From: JAPYWM01 sp964489015
GTDB lineage: Bacteria > Bacteroidota > Bacteroidia > SpSt-205
Direction: 5' to 3'
Length of the DNA stretch: 36,891 nucleotides
Assembly (NCBI GenBank): GCA_964489015.1
Contig: CAZAXD010000021.1
Coordinates: 1-36,891, forward strand
Under the pieces are notes generated by a model, which was not told the origin of the DNA, made no database searches, and worked only from the letters and a program-made list of their open reading frames with translations. Position 1 is the first letter of the stretch, and the number at the start of each line of letters is the position of its first letter. Of the stretch, positions 1 to 7,060 are shown in pieces. The position numbers and the translations under genes were made by a program.

Positions 1-590
1 CGGATGGCGTCTTGCGACTCTACTTTCAGCCGCCGTACTTGCCTGGCTACTTCTGGGCTTTTCCGACGGGCAGCGGTTGGAATCTCGGCATTGGGGCACC
101 CGCCGCTATCGCCCAGCGTTTGTCCTTGCGTAAGCTCCTACGTGCGCAGCTCGGCCTTGAGGCAGATGCGCCTATTGCCGGGCACGGCATCCCGGTGAGC
201 ACACGAGACTGGCCCCTCACAGCCCCAGGTTGTGCGCTGGTAGGCGATGCGGGACATCTGGTCGATCCCTTTACGGGAGAGGGCATAGGGAATGCCATGC
301 TTAGCGGTTACCGCTTAGCGGAAGCGATCGCCCAGGTGTCTCCAGCCAAGCGCTTCAGCTGGGATGCCTATGCCGCGTATGAGCGCCCGCTCTATCACGA
401 GCTTAGGGAGGAGCTCCAAGTGAGTCGGTGGCTTCATCGCTTGGCCCATTGGCCTGGGTTGGTCTCCTGGTTGCTGGGTCGCTTGGCCAAACGCGAAGCT
501 GCCCGCGCTGCCGTAGAAAGCATGCTCTTGAGCGTATCAGCTCGGCAACAGCTTCGCTCCCTTCGCTTCTACTGGAACCTAATAAAGTGA
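1..590 (+). CDS. Geranylgeranyl-reductase-family FAD-dependent oxidoreductase (C-terminal part)
   Basis: The gene is cut by the left edge; the frame is open from base 3 and stops at TGA 588-590, giving about 195 residues. It contains a clear second FAD-binding motif of the group A flavoprotein/geranylgeranyl reductase family (GDAGHLVDPFTGEGI, encoded near 247-291), preceded by a PGYFWAFPTGSGWNLGIGA stretch that matches the family's substrate-side strand. The N-terminal Rossmann GxGxxG motif must lie upstream of the window. Members reduce isoprenoid or related double bonds, or act as UbiH/halogenase-like monooxygenases; the exact substrate cannot be told from this fragment. It converges on the next gene with only 37 bp between stop codons and no obvious terminator. 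The family assignment is firm; the function is inferred. Confidence 0.8.
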   Translation, partial: DGVLRLYFQPPYLPGYFWAFPTGSGWNLGIGAPAAIAQRLSLRKLLRAQLGLEADAPIAGHGIPVSTRDWPLTAPGCALVGDAGHLVDPFTGEGIGNAMLSGYRLAEAIAQVSPAKRFSWDAYAAYERPLYHELREELQVSRWLHRLAHWPGLVSWLLGRLAKREAARAAVESMLLSVSARQQLRSLRFYWNLIK

Positions 591-627
591 GTGAGGCCAG
601 CCATGCGTTGGGACTGCGCGGCAGGCG

Positions 628-1329
628 CTAGTCGCACTCATGCGAAGGAAAAACCCTGACAGTCTGGACTGCTTGGCCTCCCTTGCTAAGGGGAAAGCTA
701 AAACCCTGACTTTGCTCTGCCTGGATTTCCTTTACGGGCGTACCCCGAGTCGTTCCATCGCTGGTTAGGTAAAATCGGGTTACGCCTAAGATTTTACCGT
801 TTTTGTCGTAGCCCGCTGCAATGATAGCGGGACTCTTGCAGGGCGCTTTTCCAGTAGCTTTGTACGTGCCTTTGATAGCAAAGGCTTCCCCTTGGGGGGT
901 AATTTGCACGTCTGTGACGGTCGCAGAGACGTTAGACTCCCGCAGTCGGAGGCCTGCAGCCGTTACTTTGCAGCGGTGTACCTTGCCTTTGACCTTGCTG
1001 ACATCCCGCACGCGCTCGAATGGTGACGTTTCGCCAGGGGGTATTACGTCTCTGGGGGCGGATACCTGATCAACGGTCATCGTGCCGGCGTCCTTCGCCG
1101 TAAATCGGTCCACACCGATGGGATTCCCTTTCTCGTCGAGGTACTCTATGGTGATCTGCACAAAGCAGAGCGGATTGGCGTGGGTATTTCGTACTTCGCC
1201 CACGACGTATAATGAGCCGGTAGCGGATTCCCTTAGCGTGTAAGAAACGACTTCGACCGGGACCTCAGATTGGGCCAGCGTCAAGCTCATTAGGCTCGTC
1301 AAACCGAGCTTAAGTATAAGGTCTCTCAT
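628..1329 (-). CDS. Secreted protein with two FxLYD-like domains, unknown function
   Basis: A protein of about 233 aa with an N-terminal signal peptide (MRDLILKLGLTSLMSLTLAQ), so it is probably exported. The mature part holds two repeats of an FxLYD-like beta-sandwich: the first has YVVGEVRNTHANPLCFVQITIEY followed by DEKGNPIGVD, and the second, near the C-terminus, has AFAIKGTYKATGKAPCKSP followed by DKNGKILGV. Each repeat carries a Cys in the same relative place, and another Cys follows each (HRCKV and HECD), which suggests disulfides. I chose ATG 1329 over the upstream TTG 1338 because 1338 lies inside the promoter -7 element (1336-1343). FxLYD domains have no known catalytic role. The gene is monocistronic, downstream of the groESL terminator. 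Confidence 0.7.
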   Translation of the reverse strand: MRDLILKLGLTSLMSLTLAQSEVPVEVVSYTLRESATGSLYVVGEVRNTHANPLCFVQITIEYLDEKGNPIGVDRFTAKDAGTMTVDQVSAPRDVIPPGETSPFERVRDVSKVKGKVHRCKVTAAGLRLRESNVSATVTDVQITPQGEAFAIKGTYKATGKAPCKSPAIIAAGYDKNGKILGVTRFYLTSDGTTRGTPVKEIQAEQSQGFSFPLSKGGQAVQTVRVFPSHECD

Positions 1330-1335
1330 ACAAGG

Positions 1336-1364
1336 CAAATATACCTACCAGCTATTAAGACAAA
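1336..1364 (-). promoter_or_regulatory. Bacteroidota-type promoter for the FxLYD gene
   Basis: On the minus strand TTTG (1364-1361), a 17-bp spacer and TATATTTG (1343-1336) match the TTTG/TAnnTTTG consensus of Bacteroidota primary sigma promoters exactly. The start codon at 1329 follows only 6 bp after the -7 element, so the transcript probably has little or no 5' leader. The -33 TTTG is the end of the U-tract of the groESL terminator. Confidence 0.75.
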
Positions 1365-1385
1365 AAAACCCAACCAACTGGTGGG
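1362..1385 (-). terminator. Probable intrinsic terminator of groESL
   Basis: On the minus strand an imperfect hairpin (CCCACC, loop AGTT, GG-T-TGGG with one bulged T; 1385-1369) is followed directly by seven T (1368-1362). It lies about 70 bp after the groEL stop codon. The stem is short, so strength is uncertain, but the position and T-run fit termination of the groES-groEL transcript. Confidence 0.55.
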
Positions 1386-1456
1386 CCTTAGTCGGCTTGT
1401 GAGCCTTGGGGCCACCAATTAGCTGGGCGCTTTGGGTTGAGAGTAAGCTGCTTAGC

Positions 1457-3103
1457 TTAGAAGTCCATGTCAGCGCCGCCGGGGCGCGCAGGCGCCTTTT
1501 CCTCCTCGGGCTCTTCGACGATGACACATTCAGTCGTGAGGAGGAGCGAGGCGATAGAGGCCGCATTTTCGAGGGCGGTACGGGTGACCTTGGTCGGGTC
1601 GATAACGCCTGCTTCAAAGAGGTTTTCGAACTCTTCGCTGCGGGCGTTCCAGCCGTAGTCGCCTTGGCCAGCCTTGACTTTTTCGACGATGATGGCACCT
1701 TCGACGCCGGCGTTAGAAGCGATCTGGCGGAGCGGCTCTTCGAGGGCCCTGCGGATGATGTCTACGCCGATGCCCGTATCACCCTTGAGGAGGCGGTCAT
1801 TGATACCGCCCTTGCCGGGTAAGAGGGCCGGCAGGGCTCGCAGATAAGCGACGCCACCACCTGGGACGATCCCTTCTTCGACTGCGGCGCGGGTTGCGTG
1901 CAGCGCGTCTTCCACGCGGGCTTTCTTTTCCTTCATGGCCACCTCCGTGGCTGCACCGACGTAGATCACTGCCACACCGCCCGAGAGCTTAGCCAGCCGT
2001 TCTTGGAGCTTTTCTTTATCGTATTCCGAGGTCGTGGTCTCGATTTGGGCTTTGATTTGATTGATGCGGGCTTTGATTTTCTCGGGATCGCCTTGGCCAC
2101 CCACGATGGTTGTATTGTCCTTATCGACGGTGACCTTCTTGGCTTTGCCGAGGTAGTCGAGGGTAGCAAGCTCGAGCTTGTAGCCTTGCTCTTCGGAGAT
2201 AACCGTACCGCCAGTGAGGATGGCTATGTCCTCGAGCATGGCCTTACGCCGATCTCCGAAGCCTGGCGCCTTCACCGCTACGACTTTGAGGGTGCCGCGT
2301 AGCTTGTTGACGACAAGCGTCGCCAGGGCTTCCCCTTCCACATCCTCTGCAATGATGAGCAGCGGCCTATTCATGCGAACCGTGTTCTCGAGGATGGGGA
2401 GGAGATCTTTCATGTTAGAAATCTTTTTGTCATGGATGAGGATGAGCGGATCCTCGAGCTCGGCTATCATCTTTTCTGCATTGGTGAAGAAGTAGGGAGA
2501 GATGTAGCCGCGGTCAAACTGCATCCCCTCCACGACATCGACATAAGTCTCAATGTTGCGAGACTCTTCGATGGTGATGACGCCATCCTTGCCGACCTTT
2601 TCCATGGCCTCGGCGATGAGGTTGCCGATGGTTTCATCGCCGTTGGCGGAGAGGGTAGCCACTTGGGCGATTTCTTTGGAGCTGCTGATGGGACGGCTCA
2701 TCTTTTTGAGTTCGTCCACGACGACGTGGACCGCCTCTTCGATGCCCCGCTTGATTTCCATGGGGTTAGCCCCAGCGGTGACATTCTTAAGCCCTTCTCG
2801 GAAGATCGCCTGCGCCAAGATCGTCGCAGTGGTGGTACCATCGCCCGCGACATCCGCTGTCTTGGAAGCGACTTCCTTTACCATCTGAGCGCCAAGGTTT
2901 TCGATGGGGTCCTTGAGGGTGATTTCCTTGGCGACAGTGACCCCGTCCTTGGTTACAGACGGCGCGCCAAACTTTTTCTCGATAGCGACATTACGGCCGC
3001 GGGGCCCTAAGGTGACCTTGAGGGCATTAGCTAGGGCATCTACACCGGCTCGTAATTTTTCACGAGCTTCTGAGTTGTAACGAATGATTTTTCCAGTTGC
3101 CAT
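1457..3103 (-). CDS. groEL: Chaperonin GroEL (60 kDa)
   Basis: A full-length 548-aa GroEL, the ATP-driven folding chamber subunit that works with GroES in the cytoplasm. Landmarks include ALKVTLGPRGRNV near the N-terminus, VAGDGTTTATILAQ with the catalytic Asp of the GDGTT motif, and VEEGIVPGGGVAYLRA near residue 410. The C-terminus ends in a short acidic tail plus GGADMDF instead of the long GGM repeats seen in E. coli. The start ATG 3103 has a strong Shine-Dalgarno GGAGGA (3112-3107) only 3 bp upstream, which is one of the very few clear SD sequences in this window. It follows groES after 15 bp, in one operon. Confidence 0.97.
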   Translation of the reverse strand: MATGKIIRYNSEAREKLRAGVDALANALKVTLGPRGRNVAIEKKFGAPSVTKDGVTVAKEITLKDPIENLGAQMVKEVASKTADVAGDGTTTATILAQAIFREGLKNVTAGANPMEIKRGIEEAVHVVVDELKKMSRPISSSKEIAQVATLSANGDETIGNLIAEAMEKVGKDGVITIEESRNIETYVDVVEGMQFDRGYISPYFFTNAEKMIAELEDPLILIHDKKISNMKDLLPILENTVRMNRPLLIIAEDVEGEALATLVVNKLRGTLKVVAVKAPGFGDRRKAMLEDIAILTGGTVISEEQGYKLELATLDYLGKAKKVTVDKDNTTIVGGQGDPEKIKARINQIKAQIETTTSEYDKEKLQERLAKLSGGVAVIYVGAATEVAMKEKKARVEDALHATRAAVEEGIVPGGGVAYLRALPALLPGKGGINDRLLKGDTGIGVDIIRRALEEPLRQIASNAGVEGAIIVEKVKAGQGDYGWNARSEEFENLFEAGVIDPTKVTRTALENAASIASLLLTTECVIVEEPEEEKAPARPGGADMDF

Positions 3104-3118
3104 AGTTCCTCCGTAGTT

Positions 3119-3400
3119 TTAGTTGTCTAGAATAGCGTAAATGTCGGATTCACGCATGATAAGGTACTCTTTGCCGTCGATGCTGATTTCCGTACCGGCA
3201 TATTTTCCATAGAGGACTTTTTGCCCGACTTTGACGGTCGTGGGCTCATCTTTTTTGCCGGGACCGACAGCGACGACGACGCCTTTCTGCGGTTTCTCCT
3301 TGGCCGTATCCGGGATAATGATGCCGGATGGCGTTTTCTCTTCGGCTGGTGCCGGTTCGATGATGACTCGATCTGCTAAGGGTTTTACACTTATCGCCAT
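3119..3400 (-). CDS. groS: Co-chaperonin GroES (10 kDa)
   Basis: A 93-aa GroES with the expected fold markers: KPLADRVIIEP at the N-terminus, the mobile loop EEKTPSGIIIPDTAKEKPQ (about residues 20-38) that binds GroEL, VVAVGPGK, and the C-terminal DGKEYLIMRESDIYAIL. The length is normal for the family. It is the first gene of the groES-groEL operon. I see no CIRCE inverted repeat (TTAGCACTC-N9-GAGTGCTAA) in the 85 bp upstream and no clean TAnnTTTG, so the heat regulation of this operon cannot be read from the sequence. Confidence 0.97.
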   Translation of the reverse strand: MAISVKPLADRVIIEPAPAEEKTPSGIIIPDTAKEKPQKGVVVAVGPGKKDEPTTVKVGQKVLYGKYAGTEISIDGKEYLIMRESDIYAILDN

Positions 3401-3485
3401 AGCACGCTCAGATTTGGTTTCACTTCCTGCCTACGCAAGGGCTATGCCAACGCCGCGTTTCTGCCATTTTGTCTTAGACGATGTC

Positions 3486-3515
3486 AATAAAAAAGCCGGC
3501 CTGGGAGAGGCCGGC
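3486..3515 (-). terminator. Strong intrinsic terminator of the isocitrate dehydrogenase transcript
   Basis: Minus-strand hairpin GCCGGCCT (3515-3508), 5-nt loop, AGGCCGGC (3502-3495), followed by TTTTTTATT (3494-3486). The perfect 8-bp GC-rich stem plus T-tract lies 28 bp after the icd stop codon and separates the ruvA/icd unit from groESL. Confidence 0.9.
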
Positions 3516-3542
3516 GTCGGAACTGATGCAGCATGTGCTGAT

Positions 3543-4991
3543 TTATTCGCCTTGTCCTTTGGAGAAGTAATCTACGCCGTCAAAGCGGCACAGGTGCTCA
3601 GTCTTGATGAAATCGAGCCCGGCTTGCCGATAGCTCTGAAGGGCTTGGATAACGTCCTCATGGCGAATGGGACTGCCGTCCTTCGCAACGACGCGGGTGC
3701 GCCAGTGATCCGTGAGAAAGGTTTCTGGGACATGAGAGGGCCATACCATCGTACCCCGGTTAGTAATCATGTGCAGTTTGAGGTGAGCTGGCAGATGGGC
3801 TTGAATGCGCTCCGCTAAGGCCTCTGGACTGATATCGGACGCATCGACGAAAATATCGACGCCGATTAGGTCCTTTTGGGGGCGGGTAGGTCGTTGATAA
3901 GGTGGGATCTGGATAGCCGTGGCCCCTTCGCGAGCATACTGGACGGGCTGGAGCTTTTCTGGTTTTTTACCTAAATTTCGGACGATAGCTTCGGAAAATT
4001 CTTTGGTGCCGACTTTTTCCTTGGAGATGCCTTCCCGGAAAATGTCGTACGTGTGATAGCCTTCTTCGATGGTCCGCAGCCAGGCATTTTGGACGAGCTC
4101 AGCTACGTGCGGCTGCCCAATATGAACCATCATCATAATGCCAGCCTGCAGGAGCCCAGAGGGATTTGCAAGATTTTGCCCGGCTCGACGAGGTGCCGAT
4201 CCGTGAATGGCTTCGAACATAGCCACGTTCGGGCCGATATTGGCAGAGCCAGCAAGGCCTACCGATCCTGCAATTTGGGCAACCATGTCCGACAAAATGT
4301 CGCCGTATAAGTTTAGCGTAACGACCACGTCAAACTGCTCCGGGGTATCAGCTAGCTTAGCGGTGCCGATGTCGATGATCCAATGCTCCTTCTCGATATC
4401 GGGGTATTCGGCCCCAATTTCATCAAAGACTTTGTGAAAGAGCCCATCGGTAAGCTTCATAATATTATCCTTGGTCATGCAAGTGACCTTTTTGCGGTTG
4501 TAGGCGCGGGCGTACTCAAAAGCGTACCGAATGATACGTTCTGTGCCGGGGCGTGTGATAAGCTTAAGTACCTGGTATAACTCGGGAGTTTGTCGGTGTT
4601 CGATGCCGGCGTAGAGATCCTCTTCATTCTCTCGGACGATGACTACATCCATGCCGGGGTATTTGGTCTTAATGAAAGGGTCATACGACACGACCGGCCG
4701 AACATTGGCAAAGAGGTTGAAGAGTTTTCGGGTCGTGACGTTTAGGCTCTTAAAGCCGCCCCCTTGGGGGGTGGTAATCGGGGCTTTGTAAAATACTTGC
4801 GTTTGTCGAATGACGTCTAAGGCCTCTGCCGTGATGCCAGCAGAGTGTCCCTGTAAATAGATTTTTTCGCCAATCTCAATGGGGTGCAATTCGATCTCGG
4901 CGCCAGCCTCCTGCAGGACGAATAGACAGGCCTGCATGATCTCGGGCCCAATACCATCCCCATAAGCGACAGCAATCGGTACTTTAGCCAT
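3543..4991 (-). CDS. icd: NADP-dependent isocitrate dehydrogenase, Thermus type
   Basis: Converts isocitrate to 2-oxoglutarate and CO2 in the TCA cycle. The 482-aa protein starts AKVPIAVAYGDGIGPEI, the N-terminal signature of the isocitrate/isopropylmalate dehydrogenase family. It carries VIVRENEEDLYAGIEHRQ (isocitrate-binding Arg), the catalytic YNRKKVTCMTKDNIMKLTDG (Lys), NLYGDILSDMVAQIAGSVGLAGSAN (metal-binding Asp residues) and EAIHGSAPRRAG (cofactor site). Residues from about 340 on form an extra C-terminal domain found in the larger Thermus thermophilus-type enzymes and absent from the roughly 415-aa E. coli type. NADP specificity is inferred from this type. I chose ATG 4991 because a leaderless-type promoter sits directly upstream; the longer ORF from 5024 would overlap ruvA. 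Confidence 0.9.
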   Translation of the reverse strand: MAKVPIAVAYGDGIGPEIMQACLFVLQEAGAEIELHPIEIGEKIYLQGHSAGITAEALDVIRQTQVFYKAPITTPQGGGFKSLNVTTRKLFNLFANVRPVVSYDPFIKTKYPGMDVVIVRENEEDLYAGIEHRQTPELYQVLKLITRPGTERIIRYAFEYARAYNRKKVTCMTKDNIMKLTDGLFHKVFDEIGAEYPDIEKEHWIIDIGTAKLADTPEQFDVVVTLNLYGDILSDMVAQIAGSVGLAGSANIGPNVAMFEAIHGSAPRRAGQNLANPSGLLQAGIMMMVHIGQPHVAELVQNAWLRTIEEGYHTYDIFREGISKEKVGTKEFSEAIVRNLGKKPEKLQPVQYAREGATAIQIPPYQRPTRPQKDLIGVDIFVDASDISPEALAERIQAHLPAHLKLHMITNRGTMVWPSHVPETFLTDHWRTRVVAKDGSPIRHEDVIQALQSYRQAGLDFIKTEHLCRFDGVDYFSKGQGE

Positions 4992-4996
4992 AGCGG

Positions 4997-5025
4997 CAAA
5001 GCTACGGATTTTGCTTAAGAGCAAG
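4997..5025 (-). promoter_or_regulatory. Promoter of icd, overlapping the ruvA stop codon
   Basis: On the minus strand CTTG (5025-5022), 17-bp spacer, TAGCTTTG (5004-4997), then 5 bp to the icd ATG at 4991. The first three bases of the -7 element are the TAG stop codon of ruvA. The fit to the TAnnTTTG consensus is exact, and the distance to the ATG implies a leaderless mRNA. Confidence 0.7.
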
Positions 5026-5568
5026 GCCCACTAGCTCCTCGGCGCTAGCCGTAGCATGCGTCGGATAAAGTGTTTGTAGCTTATCGGAGGCTTCCTTGGC
5101 AGAAAAGCCCAAAGCTTGAAGGGCTTGCTTGGCTTCTTCGTAAGCTGGTGAGACGGGGGCCGGCTTCGTGAGCTTGCCCTGCAGCTCGAGTATGATTTGC
5201 TGGGCTAGCTTTTGGCCGATACCTTTTACCTGCGTGAGGGCTTCTACATTTTGACTAGTTAGGTGTTCTTGTAGCTGCAGGGGGGTATAATGCGATAAAA
5301 CGGCGAGCGCTAACTGGGGGCCTACTCTGGGTACGCGGGTGAGAAGGTGGAAGTATTGCCGTTCCTCCTCCATGGCGAAACCGTATAAGGTAGGGGAGCC
5401 ATCTTCTCGGGGTAAAAGCAGGACCGTAAAAAGGCGCGCCCGTTCGTGAGCCTTAAGCTGCTGAGCTGTGTGAAGCGAAATGTGTACCTTGAGGGTCACC
5501 CCGCCCCATTCGAGATAAGCTTCATGTGGGGCTACGCGCACGACCATCCCAGTGATTTGATCGATCAT
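5002..5568 (-). CDS. ruvA: Holliday junction branch migration complex subunit RuvA
   Basis: A 188-aa RuvA, the tetrameric DNA-binding part of the RuvABC resolvasome. The N-terminal OB-fold starts MIDQITGMVVRV and includes HISLHTAQQ and LPREDGSPTLYGFAMEEER. The two helix-hairpin-helix motifs are near VPRVGPQLALAVLS and VKGIGQKLAQQIILEL. The C-terminal RuvB-contacting domain (EEAKQALQALGFSAKEAS) is present. The length is close to the usual 190-200. ATG 5568 is the family start. It is followed by icd after 10 bp, but icd has its own promoter. Confidence 0.95.
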   Translation of the reverse strand: MIDQITGMVVRVAPHEAYLEWGGVTLKVHISLHTAQQLKAHERARLFTVLLLPREDGSPTLYGFAMEEERQYFHLLTRVPRVGPQLALAVLSHYTPLQLQEHLTSQNVEALTQVKGIGQKLAQQIILELQGKLTKPAPVSPAYEEAKQALQALGFSAKEASDKLQTLYPTHATASAEELVGLALKQNP

Positions 5569-5572
5569 GGGG

Positions 5573-5580
5573 CCAATTTA
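5573..5580 (-). promoter_or_regulatory. Possible -7 element of ruvA
   Basis: TAAATTGG on the minus strand (5580-5573) differs from TAnnTTTG at one position and lies 4 bp before the ruvA ATG, the same spacing as better matches in this window. No convincing -33 element is visible. It lies head to head with the promoter of the lipoprotein gene at 5645. Confidence 0.4.
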
Positions 5581-5594
5581 CACCGGATTCCCCC

Positions 5595-5624
5595 CTTGCG
5601 AATCCAAAAAAAGTCGTACCTTTG
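5595..5624 (+). promoter_or_regulatory. Promoter of the coiled-coil lipoprotein gene
   Basis: CTTG (5595-5598), 18-bp A-rich spacer, TACCTTTG (5617-5624). The ATG at 5645 is 20 bp further on, so this transcript should have a short leader, unlike most other promoters here. The leader has no Shine-Dalgarno sequence. Confidence 0.75.
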
Positions 5625-5644
5625 CGCCGAAACACGCACACACT

Positions 5645-6184
5645 ATGCGGTACGTCGTACAAACCTTTATCGGAGCTGCCCTTTTGTGGGCAGTCGTGGC
5701 CTGCCAAAGTGGGCCCAGCGCGGAATTCATTCAAAAAGTTCAGGGCGAATTTGGCGATCTCAAAGCCTCAGCCGAGAAGCCTGCAGCCTTGTCCAGCAAG
5801 CTCAGCGGTCTGACCCAGTCGCTGGAAGGACTCAAGACAGAATTGGGCAAAAATTGGGAAAAGCTCGAGAAGGATGCTGAACTGTCAGCGCAGTACAAGG
5901 GGCTGACGGATCAGCTCACGGCTCTCCGAGATGAGATCAATACGGTCCAAGGAGAGCTCGGTACTGCTGTAAGTGAGGCTCAAGCTTTTGTCGATGGTCT
6001 GGCCCAGCAGAAAAAGTCCAACGAAGAGCTGCAGAAAGACTGGGATCAAGTCAAAGAAAAGGTCAATGCCTTATCCGGTAAGCTTGCTGAGTTAGAAGGC
6101 AAAGTCTCTGCGCTCGAGGGCGATATCGCCAAGTTTGCGAAGGCAGCCAAAGACAAATTTGCGCCTGCGCAAGCTGAGAAGTAA
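5645..6184 (+). CDS. Coiled-coil lipoprotein, unknown function
   Basis: A 179-aa protein with a lipoprotein signal peptide: hydrophobic FIGAALLWAVVAC with the lipobox Cys at residue 20, so it is probably anchored to a membrane facing the periplasm. Nearly all of the rest (residues 25-170) is predicted alpha-helical coiled coil, rich in Lys, Glu, Leu and Ala with heptad spacing, ending KFAKAAKDKFAPAQAEK. No enzymatic motif is visible. The pattern resembles Lpp-like or coiled-coil envelope stabilisers, but this is only an analogy. I chose ATG 5645 because the promoter at 5595-5624 excludes starts further upstream. It is monocistronic, with its own promoter and terminator, which fits an abundant structural protein. 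Confidence 0.75.
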   Translation: MRYVVQTFIGAALLWAVVACQSGPSAEFIQKVQGEFGDLKASAEKPAALSSKLSGLTQSLEGLKTELGKNWEKLEKDAELSAQYKGLTDQLTALRDEINTVQGELGTAVSEAQAFVDGLAQQKKSNEELQKDWDQVKEKVNALSGKLAELEGKVSALEGDIAKFAKAAKDKFAPAQAEK

Positions 6185-6217
6185 GGCTAGGCAGCGGGTG
6201 CGTAGCGCCTAAGAAGT

Positions 6218-6254
6218 AGGAGGCATGGACTGACCATGCCTCCTTTCTATTTTG
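6218..6254 (+). terminator. Strong intrinsic terminator after the lipoprotein gene
   Basis: Perfect 11-bp stem AGGAGGCATGG (6218-6228), loop ACTGA, CCATGCCTCCT (6234-6244), followed by a T-rich run TTCTATTTT. It lies 33 bp after the stop codon. Confidence 0.92.
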
Positions 6255-6287
6255 AGCGGTCCCGCAAAGTACGTCAGCATTTTTTCG

Positions 6288-6295
6288 TAATCTTG
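6288..6295 (+). promoter_or_regulatory. Possible -7 element of the polysaccharide export operon
   Basis: TAATCTTG differs from TAnnTTTG at one base and lies 4 bp before the GTG at 6300. No good -33 element is visible. The preceding terminator and the following operon make a promoter here necessary. Confidence 0.5.
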
Positions 6296-6299
6296 TGTG

Positions 6300-7058
6300 G
6301 TGCCGTGGTACTGGTTTGGGTTAGGCCTTCTCATGCTGGGCGGTTGTGCGCGCAGGCAGCTCTTATTTCAGACGCCTCACGATCGGATCCTGCGTAAGGC
6401 CCTTCGGCAGAGTGATCAAGCGCTGGTGGCGCAGGGGCCAGAGCCGTCTAAGCCTCTACCGCTCGTCCTGGGACCTGGTCAGTTTATTCGACTGGTCTTG
6501 GAGGGGCCTCTTATCGCAGAAGAGTCTCGCTCGGCCATGTGGAGCGTTATTCGTGTAGATACCCTGCGTATCTATGAAGACAGCCTCGTATACCTACCCT
6601 GGGCTGGCAGCTTGCGAATAGGGGGGCTTCCTGCCGACTCCGCCAGAGGTCTCATCCAGGAGGCCGCCCAGAGGGTCTATAGGAACGTCACAGCTCGCAT
6701 CTACCCGCTGTACCATATTTATCTATTCGGCTCTACGCAACAACAGGGGCCCGTTTTCATCGAAAAAGCTGAAGTGCCTTTGACCGCCATTTTATCTTAT
6801 ATCGGCACAGCCCAGCGAGAAGCTAAATGGAAGCACCTCAAGGTTATTCGCGGGGATTTGTCTAATCCACAAGTTTTTTTAATAGATGCTCGCAAGATGC
6901 TGAGTCTGCCTAAAAATTTTATGATCAGGGCTGGCGATATTGTGTATATTCCTCCTATAGATAGAGTGCTTGTTCTGGAAAGTCTTCAGTATCTCTGGCT
7001 CATAGGGTCTCTACTACAGCTTGTGAATGTGGTGTTTCTTATCCGCAATCGAATTTAG
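6300..7058 (+). CDS. Polysaccharide export outer-membrane lipoprotein (Wza/BexD-like)
   Basis: A 252-aa lipoprotein with signal peptide and lipobox LMLGGC (Cys near residue 17). It contains a Poly_export domain (LGPGQFIRLVLEGPLI onwards, about residues 57-145), including DSLVYLPWAGSLRIGGL and the repeat-like TARIYPLYHIYLFGSTQQQGPV that leads into an SLBB-type domain. It ends with a hydrophobic segment YLWLIGSLLQLVNVVFLI, typical of Bacteroidota Wza homologues. It would form the outer-membrane channel for capsule or exopolysaccharide. The GTG 6300 is chosen over GTG 6297 because it keeps the same 4-bp distance to the -7 element seen at other genes. The BY-kinase follows after 2 bp. Confidence 0.85.
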   Translation: MPWYWFGLGLLMLGGCARRQLLFQTPHDRILRKALRQSDQALVAQGPEPSKPLPLVLGPGQFIRLVLEGPLIAEESRSAMWSVIRVDTLRIYEDSLVYLPWAGSLRIGGLPADSARGLIQEAAQRVYRNVTARIYPLYHIYLFGSTQQQGPVFIEKAEVPLTAILSYIGTAQREAKWKHLKVIRGDLSNPQVFLIDARKMLSLPKNFMIRAGDIVYIPPIDRVLVLESLQYLWLIGSLLQLVNVVFLIRNRI

Positions 7059-7060
7059 TC

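Noticed and set aside
1406..3010. Long open frames on the plus strand opposite groEL
   Set aside because: They are antisense shadows of a highly conserved gene with biased codon use; no family motifs or start signals.
3401..3486. Possible CIRCE heat-shock operator before groES
   Set aside because: Only a fragment like TAGCACGCTC is visible at 3400-3410, without the inverted partner at the right spacing.
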